Assembly (NCBI RefSeq): GCF_026248825.1
Contig: NZ_CP110973.1
Coordinates: forward strand, 2,871,001 to 2,935,000
DNA from: Larkinella insperata
GTDB lineage: Bacteria; Bacteroidota; Bacteroidia; Cytophagales; Spirosomataceae
Length of the DNA stretch: 64,000 nt
Direction of reading: 5' to 3'
A program made the translations under genes and the position numbers. Each line of letters opens with the position of its first letter. The stretch's first letter is position 1. Positions 8,618-18,171 of the stretch are shown here, piece by piece. Below the pieces are notes generated by a model. It did no database searches. It was not told where the DNA came from and saw only the letters and a program-made list of their open reading frames with translations.

Positions 8618-9265
8618 ATGAAAAACAAACTCATTGCACTGGCAGTAGCCCTGCTGTTAGGAGGAAGCCAGGTGTGGGCGCAGGCGCAACAACCGGCCAC
8701 GACAGCGGCTCCGGTGGCATCTGTGAAGATCGGTTATACGAACATGGAATATATCCTGCAGAACATGCCGGAATTCAAGGATATTCAAAACCAGCTTACC
8801 ATCCAACGGACGCAACTGGAGAAGAACTATGGTGATATGACCAAGGAGTTTCAAGACAAGCTGGGGGCTTACGAAAAAGGCCAGGCGCAGATGTCTGATG
8901 TAATCAAAGCAGATAAAGAGAAAGAACTGCAGGGGTTACAACAACGGATTCAAGAATTTCAGTCTAATTCATCAGCCCAGTTGCAGAACAAATACAACCA
9001 GCTGGTGAATCCGGTAATGCAGAAAATCCAGACGAACATCGACGCCGTAGCGAAAGAAAGCGGTTTCAACTTCGTTTTTAACCTGGATGCCGGTTCGGGT
9101 ACCATTCCGGTCCTGTTGTACGCTCCGGAAGAAAATGACGTTACCAACTTGGTATTCAAGAAAATGGGTGTAGCGATTCCGGCAAAGCAACCGGCGGCTC
9201 AAACTACACAACAGCCCACAAACACGAATGCTGCCAAGCCAGCTACGACTCCGAAGAAAAATTAA
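8618..9265 (+). CDS. OmpH/Skp-family periplasmic chaperone, copy 2
   Basis: A 215-residue paralogue of the preceding gene: signal peptide ending SQVWAQ, then an OmpH domain beginning VKIGYTNMEYILQNMPE with a long coiled-coil (about 55-125), and a low-complexity Thr/Ala/Gln tail. The start at 8618 fits the signal peptide; the frame is open upstream to 8573, overlapping copy 1. Tandem Skp genes after bamA are common in Bacteroidota. A strong terminator follows at 9288. Confidence 0.9.
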   Translation: MKNKLIALAVALLLGGSQVWAQAQQPATTAAPVASVKIGYTNMEYILQNMPEFKDIQNQLTIQRTQLEKNYGDMTKEFQDKLGAYEKGQAQMSDVIKADKEKELQGLQQRIQEFQSNSSAQLQNKYNQLVNPVMQKIQTNIDAVAKESGFNFVFNLDAGSGTIPVLLYAPEENDVTNLVFKKMGVAIPAKQPAAQTTQQPTNTNAAKPATTPKKN

Positions 9266-9287
9266 GAAACGGATAGACGAACAGAGA

Positions 9288-9320
9288 GCCGCTCATGCTT
9301 GAGCGGCTTTTTGTCTTTTT
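9288..9320 (+). terminator. Rho-independent terminator after the bamA-skp block
   Basis: An 8-bp perfect stem GCCGCTCA/TGAGCGGC (9288-9295 / 9300-9307) with a 4-nt loop, followed by TTTTTGTCTTTTT. Confidence 0.9.
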
Positions 9321-9451
9321 ACGGGTTATGACCTCATTTGTACCTTTCATAAGTCGTAAACTTTTTCTGATTTAAATACAATTTTAGATCATATTATAAC
9401 AAGTTAGATTAATAAAATGACCTCTTTAGGGCTTACATAAAATCTATCTAG

Positions 9452-9459
9452 TATTTTTG
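9452..9459 (+). promoter_or_regulatory. Candidate -7 element for the Ig-fold protein gene
   Basis: TATTTTTG matches TAnnTTTG and lies 34 nt before the ATG at 9494. There is no good -33 TTTG at 19 nt, so support comes only from the -7 box, its position and the A/T-rich upstream region. Confidence 0.35.
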
Positions 9460-9493
9460 CGTTACACTTAGAAACCATCAGTAACGATTCCTC

Positions 9494-11128
9494 ATGTTGT
9501 ACAAAATAGGGAGTATAGTTGCTATATTTATACTATTTGCCAGACTGAGTAGCTTTGCGCAAGACAGCAAGCCTCTTCAAATAATCCTACCAAACCAGGC
9601 TGATCGACAGAATACCACCTGGAATTCGGTGGCGGAAGGCCAGACGGTCGAGTTTACGCTAAAGGCGACAGGCGGCAAATCCGATACGCTGACGTATGCC
9701 ATCAAACAAGGGCAAATGGAAGGCATGACGTTGGATTCATTGGGCCATTTCCGGTGGACCCCCGGCTTTGATATTGCCGATCGAATCAACACTACCAAAT
9801 CCATTCCGGTTATTTTTGAGATTCGCAATAGCCACGGAGAAACAGCAACCCAATCGGTAGATTTTAAAGTACAGCACGTCAATCGGGCGCCCATCGTGGG
9901 TGATTTACGACCTTTCTACGTTCGGAATAAAACACAGAACGTCTACAAAATCGACGCGTCGGCTATTCGCGATGAAGACAATGATCCGCTGGTGTTTATT
10001 CCCCTGCCGGACCAGATGCCGGAAGGCGCCAAGATGACCGCGCAGGGAGAGATAACCTGGCATCCTTCTCTGAATCAGTTCAATCAGCTCAAGCACAATA
10101 AGGGGCACTATATAGAATTTTATGTGGAAGATCAGCCCGCTAAATCTCGTACGAAAGGCCGGTTAAAGCTGGAAGTTACGCAGATGGATATACCCCCCGA
10201 GATTACGATGGTTCCCGACGAATCGCGGATTCGAATCAAGGAAAACGCAACGGTAAACCTGAAGTTTTACCTAGCTGATCCTAACGGCGACGACGACATC
10301 AAGACGTTTGATTTTCTATCAAGTAGCCAGGATGTACCCAAAGGAGCATTGCGGAAAAATACGGAAACCAATTATGAGTTTATCTGGACTCCGGGCTACA
10401 ACTTTGTAAAGGACCCCTACGATTCACTGTCGTTCCAGATTGTGTTCTTCGTACTTGATCAGGGACAGAACCGGGCCGAGCGTAAAATCAATTTCACGGT
10501 ATACAACGCCGAAAATGAGGATGAAAAAGACCGTTACTTTTACGCGCAATACCGCCAGTCGCTGGTAACGGCCTGGAACCTGCTGACGCAATTGGGCGAG
10601 AAGGAAGAAGAATTAAAGAAAAGTTACCGGAAAGCGAAAACCGGAAAGCGAAACCGATCGGTAGCCAACGCCGGATTGGGGGCAGTGACCGGCGTCACTC
10701 CGGCCATTGTAGCCAATAACCAGAACACCAAAGTGCAAACCAACATGCGGTACGTATCGGCGGTGGGAGGAACGGCCGTTCTGACGATGGGAACGCTCGA
10801 AGCCACCGAAGTTATTGGAAAATCGATGAAAGATCTGCTCGACCGTTTCAATTACGTTATGAGCAAGAAAAGCGAGTTGCAAAACAAAGGTGATGTGTTT
10901 GCGCGTGAGTTTGCTTTGAAGGCTACCCGGCGAAATCCGGATTTTGTCAAGAAGCTTGACGACTTCCGGGCGGCAATGAGTCTTTCAGGTCTGGTAGCTT
11001 TGGAACTGGACGCTGCCTGGCAGAGCAAGACGGAGGCAACGGATAAAGCCCTCAAGCGTATGTTCAAGGATTTTTCACCTATGGAAGAGGAGCAAACCAG
11101 CAACCGTTTACCAATAAACCGTCAATAA
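9494..11128 (+). CDS. Exported protein with Ig/cadherin-like domains
   Basis: A 544-residue protein with a signal peptide ending SSFAQ. Residues about 25-345 hold three repeats of the putative-Ig/dystroglycan-cadherin type, recognisable from strand-turn motifs such as GHFRWTPGFD, GEITWHPSLN and YEFIWTPGYN. The C-terminal 190 residues are different: helical, with a charged segment (EEELKKSYRKAKTGKRNRS) and a small-residue-rich stretch around LGAVTGVTPAIV that could pack into a membrane. Function is unknown; a periplasmic or surface structural role is a guess. It stands alone between two strong terminators. Confidence 0.8.
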   Translation: MLYKIGSIVAIFILFARLSSFAQDSKPLQIILPNQADRQNTTWNSVAEGQTVEFTLKATGGKSDTLTYAIKQGQMEGMTLDSLGHFRWTPGFDIADRINTTKSIPVIFEIRNSHGETATQSVDFKVQHVNRAPIVGDLRPFYVRNKTQNVYKIDASAIRDEDNDPLVFIPLPDQMPEGAKMTAQGEITWHPSLNQFNQLKHNKGHYIEFYVEDQPAKSRTKGRLKLEVTQMDIPPEITMVPDESRIRIKENATVNLKFYLADPNGDDDIKTFDFLSSSQDVPKGALRKNTETNYEFIWTPGYNFVKDPYDSLSFQIVFFVLDQGQNRAERKINFTVYNAENEDEKDRYFYAQYRQSLVTAWNLLTQLGEKEEELKKSYRKAKTGKRNRSVANAGLGAVTGVTPAIVANNQNTKVQTNMRYVSAVGGTAVLTMGTLEATEVIGKSMKDLLDRFNYVMSKKSELQNKGDVFAREFALKATRRNPDFVKKLDDFRAAMSLSGLVALELDAAWQSKTEATDKALKRMFKDFSPMEEEQTSNRLPINRQ

Positions 11129-11180
11129 CCGAAACTGATAGGTCTCGGTAGAATCTGACTAGTTTTCAAAACCATAAGAA

Positions 11181-11213
11181 AGCCCTGCCAGCGATTTGCT
11201 GGCAGGGCTTTTT
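11181..11213. terminator. Terminator between convergent genes
   Basis: A 12-bp perfect stem AGCCCTGCCAGC/GCTGGCAGGGCT (11181-11192 / 11198-11209), 5-nt loop, then a T run on the plus strand. It lies between the Ig-fold gene (plus) and lspA (minus); the short A run upstream may let it serve both. Confidence 0.9.
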
Positions 11214-11235
11214 GTTAAGTTGTATGACGTGAAAA

Positions 11236-11997
11236 TCAGTGAATACGTTCATCGTCTGCCGCGTGGCGTTGCGGATTGGTTGGCGGATCGTCAGTTGGTA
11301 CGGGATCGGAGTCTTTCTCGGAATTCACTGCGGTTGTACCCTCAAACTCATCGGCGGGCAGAACAGAAGCGTTCTCCGGCGACGGATCATCGGGTAGTAA
11401 GCCTTCCTCTTCCTGCTGATCGTGGAAAAACCGACGCTGGAAAAACAGAATGATACAAACGCCAACAAAGATGCAGGAGTCGGCAATGTTGAAGATTGGT
11501 GTGGAATAATACTGACCACCCCAAACCGGTACCCAGTCAGGCAAAAAACCTTCCCAGATATCAACAAAAATCATATCGATAACCTGACCATGAAACCAGG
11601 GCGTTGTGGAGCCGTAAGGAGCATTATCCAGAAAAACGCCGTAAAAAGTGCTGTCAATGACGTTGCCGACTGCTCCGGCCAGAATCATGGCCATAGCCCA
11701 GAGCAAGCCGTTGGGAGCACCCCGATGAGCCAGATGAACCAGATACCAGCCAATACCGCCCATGGCAACCAGACGAAATAAACTGAGCAGTAATTTGCCG
11801 TATTCGTGGCCTAACTGCATACCGAAAGCCATGCCCGGATTCAACACGTAGTGTAACTTAAACCAGTCGCCGACCAACCGGATCTGACCAGCAAATCCGG
11901 GTTCCATATTGAAATGCACCAGCAATTTAACCGCCTGATCCAGCGCGATCAAGAACAGACTCAACACAAAGAACTTCAGCGGACTTTTCTTTACCAT
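11236..11997 (-). CDS. lspA: Lipoprotein signal peptidase (signal peptidase II)
   Basis: An aspartic membrane protease that cleaves prolipoproteins at the lipobox after diacylglyceryl transfer. Membrane segments lie at about 8-28, 68-90, 98-118 and 170-187. The two catalytic aspartates are D115 (GNVIDS) and D173 (FNIADS), and VLNPGMAFG matches the conserved N/G/A motif. At 253 residues it is longer than the usual 160-220, because of a loop around 120-165 typical of Bacteroidota enzymes and a polar tail of about 60 residues after FFQRRFF. The window holds many lipoprotein substrates (DUF4249, SusD, GldD, DUF4270). Confidence 0.95.
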   Translation of the reverse strand: MVKKSPLKFFVLSLFLIALDQAVKLLVHFNMEPGFAGQIRLVGDWFKLHYVLNPGMAFGMQLGHEYGKLLLSLFRLVAMGGIGWYLVHLAHRGAPNGLLWAMAMILAGAVGNVIDSTFYGVFLDNAPYGSTTPWFHGQVIDMIFVDIWEGFLPDWVPVWGGQYYSTPIFNIADSCIFVGVCIILFFQRRFFHDQQEEEGLLPDDPSPENASVLPADEFEGTTAVNSEKDSDPVPTDDPPTNPQRHAADDERIH

Positions 11998-12087
11998 GAT
12001 TTATAACGTAAATCACCCGGTTGGTCAGACTTGATAGCAGCCAGCCGGGTGAAGGTTTTCGGAGTAAAACTCCTAAGATCGGCGAAT

Positions 12088-13323
12088 CTACTTATTTTGG
12101 CAGTTTTTCCGGCGTTTCAACTCCTTTTTCACCAGGAGGAACTCGCGGCTGCTCTGGCCAGCAATCGATTTGTTTTCGGCGGCCCGGCGGAACAGGTAAG
12201 GCATAACGGCTTCCACCGGCCCATACGGAACATACTTAGCTACGTTATAACCGGCATTGGCCAGGTTATAGGAGATGTTATCGCTCATACCCAGCAACTG
12301 GGCAAACCAGATGTGCGGATCATTGGGCGCAATCCGTAATTCCTGCATGTGGCTGATGCAATACTGACAACTGTATTCGTTGTGCGTACCCAGGCAAATC
12401 GATACAATATCCCGGTTGGTCATGCAGAAATCAACGGCTTCGTTAAAGTCGCGGTCAGTTTCTTCCTTGGTATGATGAATCGGATCCAGGTACTCACCTT
12501 CGTGGGCCCGGATGCGTTCTTTCTCGATGTAAGCTCCCCGAACTAGTTTGGCACCCAGCAAATAGCTTTTGCTGCGGGCCGTCTGAATGCTTTTCTTGAG
12601 GTTGTCTAGACTATCGGACCGGTACAACTGGTAGGTATTGTAAACAATACACTGCTGGTGGTTGTAGCGATCCATCATGTCGTAAGCGAGCTTGTCGATG
12701 GTGTCCTGAATCCAGCTTTCTTCCGCATCAATAAAGATTCGGATGTTGCGTTCGCTGGCCCGGCGACAAAGCGTATCAACCCGCTGCTGAACCCGGTCGT
12801 AAGCGTCCTGTTCTTCAAGGGTCAGGGAGTCGCCCGACTGTACTTTTTCCAATAGTTCGGTCGAAGCAACGCCGGTAACTTTGAAAACGCAGAACGGAAT
12901 ATCATTGGACTCGCTAGCCCGTTCGATGGTCCGCAGAATTTCCAGCACGGTTTCGTTGTAGGATGTTTCATTGCCTTCTCCTTCAACGGAATAATCCAAA
13001 ATGGTGCCAACGTGACCGCTGTGCAGTTTTTGGATTGTTTTTTCGCAATCACGGATGGTCTCTCCCCCACAAAACTGCTCGAAAATGGTACTCTTTATGA
13101 GTTTTTTTACGGGAAGTTTGAGGTTCAATGCCAGTTTGATAAAAAAAGTGCCTAAATTTACCAGCCAACCCCGGTTCATCAACGCAAATAACCAATACGT
13201 TTTGAGGAGTTTCGCGTTGGACTGGGAAGAAAAGGCAATCGACGTGTCTTCAAACGATACGGACTTGGATGTAGTAGCCCGTTGAATGACCGTTGGCATA
13301 GAAGATGGACTTCGGTTTGACAT
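12088..13323 (-). CDS. Proline dehydrogenase
   Basis: A 411-residue FAD enzyme oxidising L-proline to pyrroline-5-carboxylate, the first step of proline catabolism. The TIM-barrel signatures are present: KLVRGAYIEKER, QLLGMSDNIS and KYVPYGPVEAVMPYL with a late RRAAEN. The start is taken at ATG 13323; the frame is open upstream to a TTG at 13344, and ATG 13299 is another option. It is monofunctional, without the P5C dehydrogenase domain of PutA. It lies 90 nt upstream of lspA on the same strand, probably by chance. Confidence 0.93.
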   Translation of the reverse strand: MSNRSPSSMPTVIQRATTSKSVSFEDTSIAFSSQSNAKLLKTYWLFALMNRGWLVNLGTFFIKLALNLKLPVKKLIKSTIFEQFCGGETIRDCEKTIQKLHSGHVGTILDYSVEGEGNETSYNETVLEILRTIERASESNDIPFCVFKVTGVASTELLEKVQSGDSLTLEEQDAYDRVQQRVDTLCRRASERNIRIFIDAEESWIQDTIDKLAYDMMDRYNHQQCIVYNTYQLYRSDSLDNLKKSIQTARSKSYLLGAKLVRGAYIEKERIRAHEGEYLDPIHHTKEETDRDFNEAVDFCMTNRDIVSICLGTHNEYSCQYCISHMQELRIAPNDPHIWFAQLLGMSDNISYNLANAGYNVAKYVPYGPVEAVMPYLFRRAAENKSIAGQSSREFLLVKKELKRRKNCQNK

Positions 13324-13354
13324 AATCACTGTCTGATGCACCAACTTGAGGTCC

Positions 13355-13385
13355 GAAAGTTAAAATTTGTTTTCGGTAATCCTAA
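13355..13385 (-). promoter_or_regulatory. Candidate promoter for proline dehydrogenase
   Basis: On the minus strand TTAG, 19 nt, TAACTTTC: one mismatch to each box of TTTG-N19-TAnnTTTG. It lies 31 nt upstream of the ATG at 13323. Confidence 0.35.
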
Positions 13386-13544
13386 CACTGATTTGTAAAC
13401 TTGTTTTAACCTCGTTTTGTTGTCAGCGCAAAAGGGATGTAAAGTTAACGGAAAAACGGTTGTATCTACAGTTAGTATACTAAAAAAATTTAATAAAAGT
13501 TTCCGATAGAGTAATAGAAGTAATCACAAGCATAGAGTACCAGT

Positions 13545-14648
13545 ATGAAGCCAAGTTTAGAAGTCCTGCCGCTCAATAGCTGGGTAGAGACGAACGGAAA
13601 ACCGCTCATCATTTCAGGCCCATGCAGCGCCGAAACCGAAGAGCAATTAGTGGAAACGGCCCGCCAATTGAGCCAGTTGGGCGCCGTTCATGTCATCCGG
13701 GCTGGCGTATGGAAACCCCGTACGCGCCCAGGCAGCTTTGAAGGCATGGGAAAAGCGGCTCTGCCGTGGATTCAGCGCGCCAAAGCCGAAACGGGGCTGC
13801 CGTTTGCGGTGGAAGTAGCGACTCCCGAGCACATCGAACTGGCATTGAAATACGGAGTTGACATTCTGTGGGTAGGAGCCCGCACGACGGTAAACCCGTT
13901 TAATGTACAGGAGATTGCCGACGCACTGCGCGGAGTTGACGTACCGGTTCTGGTGAAAAACCCGGTTAATCCGGATCTGGCCCTTTGGATCGGCGCGTTC
14001 GAGCGGATCGCGGGTGCTGGCATCACGAAGCTGGGAGCCATCCACCGCGGTTTTTCAACGGGCGAGGCTTCTAAATACCGTAACGTACCGCTGTGGCAAA
14101 TGGCCATCGAACTGAAATCGACGTTCCCGAACCTGCCCATCATTGGCGACCCGAGCCACATGGCCGGCAAGCGGGCATATTTGCAGGAACTGGCGCAGAT
14201 GCAGATGGACCTCAACTACGACGGTCTGATCGTGGAATCACACATCGATCCGGACAACGCCTGGAGTGATGCGGCTCAGCAACTGACTCCGGCGGCTTTC
14301 GGCGAAATGCTGGAACACCTGCACATCCGGAAGGCCGATTCGCAAAACCTGGAATTCCAGAACGCCCTAGAGCAGATTCGTAATAAAATTGACAACGTTG
14401 ACCGGCAACTGGTAGAAACACTGGCCGCCCGGATGGCGTTGGTCGAGAAACTGGCCGAATACAAGCGGGATAACAACGTGACCGTCTTCCAACCCGAACG
14501 TTGGAAGGAAGTGCACGAAACCCGGGCTAAACAAGGCAAGAAAATGGGCCTCTATCCGGAATTGGTGGAAGAAATCTTTAAAATCATCCACATGGAATCC
14601 ATCCGGAAGCAAACGGAAGTAATGAACAGCAACGAGCAAAGCGCGTAA
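13545..14648 (+). CDS. DAHP synthase / chorismate mutase bifunctional enzyme
   Basis: A 367-residue fusion. Residues about 10-260 form a type I-beta DAHP synthase (first step of the shikimate pathway: PEP plus erythrose-4-phosphate), with IISGPCSAETEEQ, GVWKPRTRPGSFEGMG and IGDPSHMAGKR. Residues about 270-360 form an AroQ-type chorismate mutase (RNKIDNVDRQLVETLAARM and following helices). In Porphyromonas and relatives the same fusion lets the mutase domain mediate feedback inhibition by prephenate; that this applies here is inference. The gene is monocistronic with its own terminator. aroB, the next pathway step, lies at 41028. Confidence 0.94.
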   Translation: MKPSLEVLPLNSWVETNGKPLIISGPCSAETEEQLVETARQLSQLGAVHVIRAGVWKPRTRPGSFEGMGKAALPWIQRAKAETGLPFAVEVATPEHIELALKYGVDILWVGARTTVNPFNVQEIADALRGVDVPVLVKNPVNPDLALWIGAFERIAGAGITKLGAIHRGFSTGEASKYRNVPLWQMAIELKSTFPNLPIIGDPSHMAGKRAYLQELAQMQMDLNYDGLIVESHIDPDNAWSDAAQQLTPAAFGEMLEHLHIRKADSQNLEFQNALEQIRNKIDNVDRQLVETLAARMALVEKLAEYKRDNNVTVFQPERWKEVHETRAKQGKKMGLYPELVEEIFKIIHMESIRKQTEVMNSNEQSA

Positions 14649-14670
14649 TTGCTGAAATCCACTGTGTGAA

Positions 14671-14711
14671 AAGAGGAAAGATGTCGTCAGGATGTCTTTC
14701 CTCTTTTTTTG
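14671..14711. terminator. Terminator, probably bidirectional
   Basis: An 11-bp stem AAGAGGAAAGA/TCTTTCCTCTT (14671-14681 / 14695-14705) with a 13-nt loop and a T run on the plus strand; an A-rich flank gives a short T run on the minus strand. It separates the DAHP synthase gene from the convergent DUF4249 gene. Confidence 0.85.
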
Positions 14712-14714
14712 TCC

Positions 14715-15692
14715 TTACTTCAGCGTAGCCGTCAGGGCTGAACGGTTGTAGGCGCCAAAACAACCCAGCCCGCCCTGGATGTTGGTTGAAATCAGGACCG
14801 GCTCGGCAAAGGGATTTTCATCAACATCCCCCTGCTGCTGGAGCGTGCGGTGGTAGTCATAATAATTTTTGTCGACGTGCAGCAGCATGAGGTTGATCGT
14901 AACCGGACGTTGGGAAATGGGAGCATTTCCGCCGTAATTTGCTTTGGTTACGCTATCCAGATAGGAATAGTTCAGATAGTCCGGTATTGTGCCTTTGGGT
15001 GACGTAATGGACTGACCCTCCTGATTGAGATCTGAAACGTACTGGGTTCGGTTATCAAAGTAGACGACCGATTGCATAGGCACGTACCTTCGAATGGTAT
15101 CGCTGGTGGTTTGGCCGGGCCTATACAACGGAAGTGTAATCCATTGCATGGATGAAACTTCGCCCGCTACCCGGTAATAATTGGCTTGATTGGCTGGATC
15201 TGGCCAGCTCATCCGGGAGGTATATACCCAGCGTAACGGACCTCCCGACCAGGATCGCTCCTGCGTTGAATCCAAGTGAACGGAAGAAACCGGCACCGGT
15301 TCCGGGACCGTACAGGAAGCCGACACCGACTCGTTACCCAACTCGACACGCAGCTGATAGGTCTTACCGGCTTCAATCGGAAACGCGCGCGCGGGAGCGG
15401 TGTAAGCCAACATTTTCTGATCGAACCGGAGTTCAATCGACCGGCTTCCTTCCGACAGAATTACCTTCACGTTCCCAATCACAACGGGGTTGGTAGGGCT
15501 AGCGCCCAAAACCGTCCGGGACCGGCCAACCGTGGCCAGCAGCAGCGTATCCTGCGGAGAAAGGTAACATTGTACCACTATTTTGCCATCCACTTTGGGC
15601 AAACGATTCGGATCGACGTCGTTAATCAGGCTATCGCAAGCGGTCATTAATCCCAGCAGACCGGCAAAAAGTACCCATAAAGAAAACCGCAT
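14715..15692 (-). CDS. DUF4249 lipoprotein, module 1
   Basis: A 325-residue lipoprotein: signal peptide with lipobox LMTAC (Cys19), then a DUF4249 domain. Family markers are VVQCYLSPQDTLL near the N-terminus and the block NPFAEPVLIS...NIQGGLGCFGAYN near the C-terminus. These lipoproteins are encoded next to TonB-dependent receptors in Bacteroidota, like SusD next to SusC; a role as a surface partner of the receptor is inferred from that. The gene starts 5 nt after the stop of its receptor (15698-18124) and is surely cotranscribed. It is a paralogue of the genes at 18226 and 22606. Confidence 0.9.
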   Translation of the reverse strand: MRFSLWVLFAGLLGLMTACDSLINDVDPNRLPKVDGKIVVQCYLSPQDTLLLATVGRSRTVLGASPTNPVVIGNVKVILSEGSRSIELRFDQKMLAYTAPARAFPIEAGKTYQLRVELGNESVSASCTVPEPVPVSSVHLDSTQERSWSGGPLRWVYTSRMSWPDPANQANYYRVAGEVSSMQWITLPLYRPGQTTSDTIRRYVPMQSVVYFDNRTQYVSDLNQEGQSITSPKGTIPDYLNYSYLDSVTKANYGGNAPISQRPVTINLMLLHVDKNYYDYHRTLQQQGDVDENPFAEPVLISTNIQGGLGCFGAYNRSALTATLK

Positions 15693-15697
15693 AAGAC

Positions 15698-18124
15698 TTA
15701 AAACTTAAAGTTGTAGCTAAACGACGGAACAATCGGAAAAACGGAGTATCGTTTCAGCACCACCTGGCCCTGGTCGTTGTTCTGCAAAGAGTAAAAGAAC
15801 GGATTCCGGCGGTTGTACAGATTATACACGCTGAATTCCCAGGTGCGTTCGTGGTGGCGTTTTTTCTTGTGAAACTGAATGCCAAAATCCATCCGGTGAT
15901 ACGCTTCGGCCCGGAAGCTGTTTTTCTCGCCGTAATCATTGGCAGGCCGGGAAAAGGGGTAAAAGCCCCCCGGATAATAACTGTTGAACAGATTGTTGAC
16001 CGGCTGGTGCGGTCGGGATGGGTAATCGGCCAGTGGCACCGTCAGGGCATTTCCGGTGCCGTACACCCACGTACCGGACAAGGTAATGCGCGGGCTGAGC
16101 TCGTAAATGCCCACCAGCGAAATGTCGTGCCGCCGGTCGTAGCGCGGGAAAAATTTCTTGCCAAAATTCAGCTCCGGGAACTGCCACTGCGTCCAGGAAA
16201 GCGTATAGCCTATCCAACCCGAAAACCGCCCGGCTTTTTTCTGCAACAGAAACTCTCCGCCGTACGACCAGCCCCGGCCCGCCGTCACGTTGTCTTCCCA
16301 CCGTACTTCATTAGCCGATTCGGGGTTGTCGAGCAGCAGAAAACTGGCGCCTTCCCGGTAGTTGATGATGTTTTTCATGGTTTTGTAGTACCCTTCCACC
16401 GTGAGCGTCAGGCCCTCGAACAAACTGCCCGCTTTCGTAAAGTCTTTCGCGAAACCGGCCGCTACCTGCTGCGATTGCTGCGGTTTGATCCGGTCGGTAG
16501 TCGGTACCCAAAGGTCGGTCGGCAGGCCGATACCGGTGTTCGACAGCAGGTGCACGTACTGATTCATGAGCGCGTAGGAGGCCTTGACCGAGAAGTCCGG
16601 CTTAAGAACAAAAGCCGTCGACAGCCGCGGCTCGGGCCGAATGTAATTGACGGCTTTATGCTGGAAATGACTCAGGCGCAACCCCCCGTGGACCCGCCAG
16701 CGGTGGGTTGGCTTCCAGGTATCTTCGGCGTAAACGCCCGACTCAACCACCCGAATCGCATCCACTTCGTCGCGGAACTGTTCAGCCTCCGTATCTTTCA
16801 GGACAACGGCGCTGGGGGTGAATTTGTGGTAGGTACTTTGCACCCCAAACCGGATCGCGTGTTTCGGATTGGGGTAGTAATCCAGATCATATTTGACCGC
16901 AAAATCCCGAATCCCGGAATTGTACCGCAGTTGGTACAGCTGGTTTTCTAGTTGCGTCCCGTTGCGCCGGGACGATTCTTCATCCGCAAAAATCTGAAAG
17001 GTGTAATTGCTGAAAATCAGGGAAGCATTCGAAAACAGTTTTTCGGAAAACAGGTGATTCCACCGCAGGGTACCCGTTCCGTTGCCCCAGAATAATCCGG
17101 CATTGGTTTTGGTCGATTGTTCGGCCTGGGGCGTTTCGCGGGCGAAAAACCGGTCGCGACCGAAATAACCGCTCAGATACACTTTATCTTTGCGGCCAAA
17201 ATCATAATTAACTTTGGCGTTCAGGTCGTAAAAGTAATAACCGGCCATAGCTTCTCCGTTGCTTTCGGCCCGGATGATGGGCCGGGCCAGCACATCCAGA
17301 TAGGTTCGGCGGCCCGAAATTAGGAACGACGATTTGCCTTTCTGAATGGGTCCTTCCAGAGTGAGCCGGGACGCGATGAGGCCAATGCCGCCCTCGCCGT
17401 GCAGCTTCTCCTTGTTGCCTTCCTTCATGTTCATCTCAATGACCGAGGAAAGCCGCCCGCCGTACCGCGCTGGAAAACCGCCCTTGATCAGCTCCACGCT
17501 CTTGAGAGCATCGCCGTTGAAGACCGAGAAAAAGCCAAACAGGTGGTTGGCGTTGTAAACCACCGCATCGTCCAGAATCACCAGGTTCTGGTCGGGTCCG
17601 CCCCCGCGCACATAAATACCGGTGCTGCCCTCAGAGCCTTTCTGCACCCCCGGCATGAGTTGTAGCACCTTCAGCACGTCTTTCTCCCCCAGAAAAGCCG
17701 GTATCTTCTTAATCTGATCGATGGGAATTTCGACGCTGCTCATCTGGGCGCTTTCACTGACTTTCTCCTGGCTACGGTTGCCCGTTACAGTTACTTCGGA
17801 CAAAAGCCGTCCGGGGGTCAGCAGGATGTTGAGTTCGGTGTTACGGCGCAACGAGACGGTTTGCTGAACGGATTCGTAGCCGACAAAAGAAAAGGCCAGC
17901 GCGAGGCTATCTTGGGCGGGTAAGGTCAGCGAGTAGAAACCATAGGTGTTGGTGGTGGTACCGGTGGAGGTGCCCGGCAGGTAGATGTTGACGCCGATGA
18001 GGGCTTCCTGGCTGCCTTTTTCACGGACGTAACCACTGATCGTGTAGCGGTTACCTGAGTTTTGTGCCCAAATGGTTGCGGAGGAGAGCCAGAGGAAAAA
18101 TAGAGACAGTAATGTTTGTTTCAT
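15698..18124 (-). CDS. TonB-dependent receptor, module 1
   Basis: An 808-residue outer-membrane receptor: signal peptide (about 1-20, ending IWAQ), carboxypeptidase-regulatory-like domain (about 25-110, LPGTSTGTTTNTYGFYSL), plug (about 115-235, with IYVRGGGPDQN and GGFPARYGGRLSSVIE), then a 22-strand-type barrel ending with the aromatic FSYNFKF. It lacks the STN domain and is shorter than SusC proteins. The DUF4249 gene follows 5 nt downstream. It closely resembles the receptor at 23578-26037, with long near-identical DNA blocks (for example around 15870-15905 against 23770-23805), pointing to fairly recent duplication. Substrate unknown. Confidence 0.92.
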   Translation of the reverse strand: MKQTLLSLFFLWLSSATIWAQNSGNRYTISGYVREKGSQEALIGVNIYLPGTSTGTTTNTYGFYSLTLPAQDSLALAFSFVGYESVQQTVSLRRNTELNILLTPGRLLSEVTVTGNRSQEKVSESAQMSSVEIPIDQIKKIPAFLGEKDVLKVLQLMPGVQKGSEGSTGIYVRGGGPDQNLVILDDAVVYNANHLFGFFSVFNGDALKSVELIKGGFPARYGGRLSSVIEMNMKEGNKEKLHGEGGIGLIASRLTLEGPIQKGKSSFLISGRRTYLDVLARPIIRAESNGEAMAGYYFYDLNAKVNYDFGRKDKVYLSGYFGRDRFFARETPQAEQSTKTNAGLFWGNGTGTLRWNHLFSEKLFSNASLIFSNYTFQIFADEESSRRNGTQLENQLYQLRYNSGIRDFAVKYDLDYYPNPKHAIRFGVQSTYHKFTPSAVVLKDTEAEQFRDEVDAIRVVESGVYAEDTWKPTHRWRVHGGLRLSHFQHKAVNYIRPEPRLSTAFVLKPDFSVKASYALMNQYVHLLSNTGIGLPTDLWVPTTDRIKPQQSQQVAAGFAKDFTKAGSLFEGLTLTVEGYYKTMKNIINYREGASFLLLDNPESANEVRWEDNVTAGRGWSYGGEFLLQKKAGRFSGWIGYTLSWTQWQFPELNFGKKFFPRYDRRHDISLVGIYELSPRITLSGTWVYGTGNALTVPLADYPSRPHQPVNNLFNSYYPGGFYPFSRPANDYGEKNSFRAEAYHRMDFGIQFHKKKRHHERTWEFSVYNLYNRRNPFFYSLQNNDQGQVVLKRYSVFPIVPSFSYNFKF

Positions 18125-18171
18125 CGAAGGTGTAGAGGAAGGAGTTCGAAGTCTACACGATGAAAGAGTAG

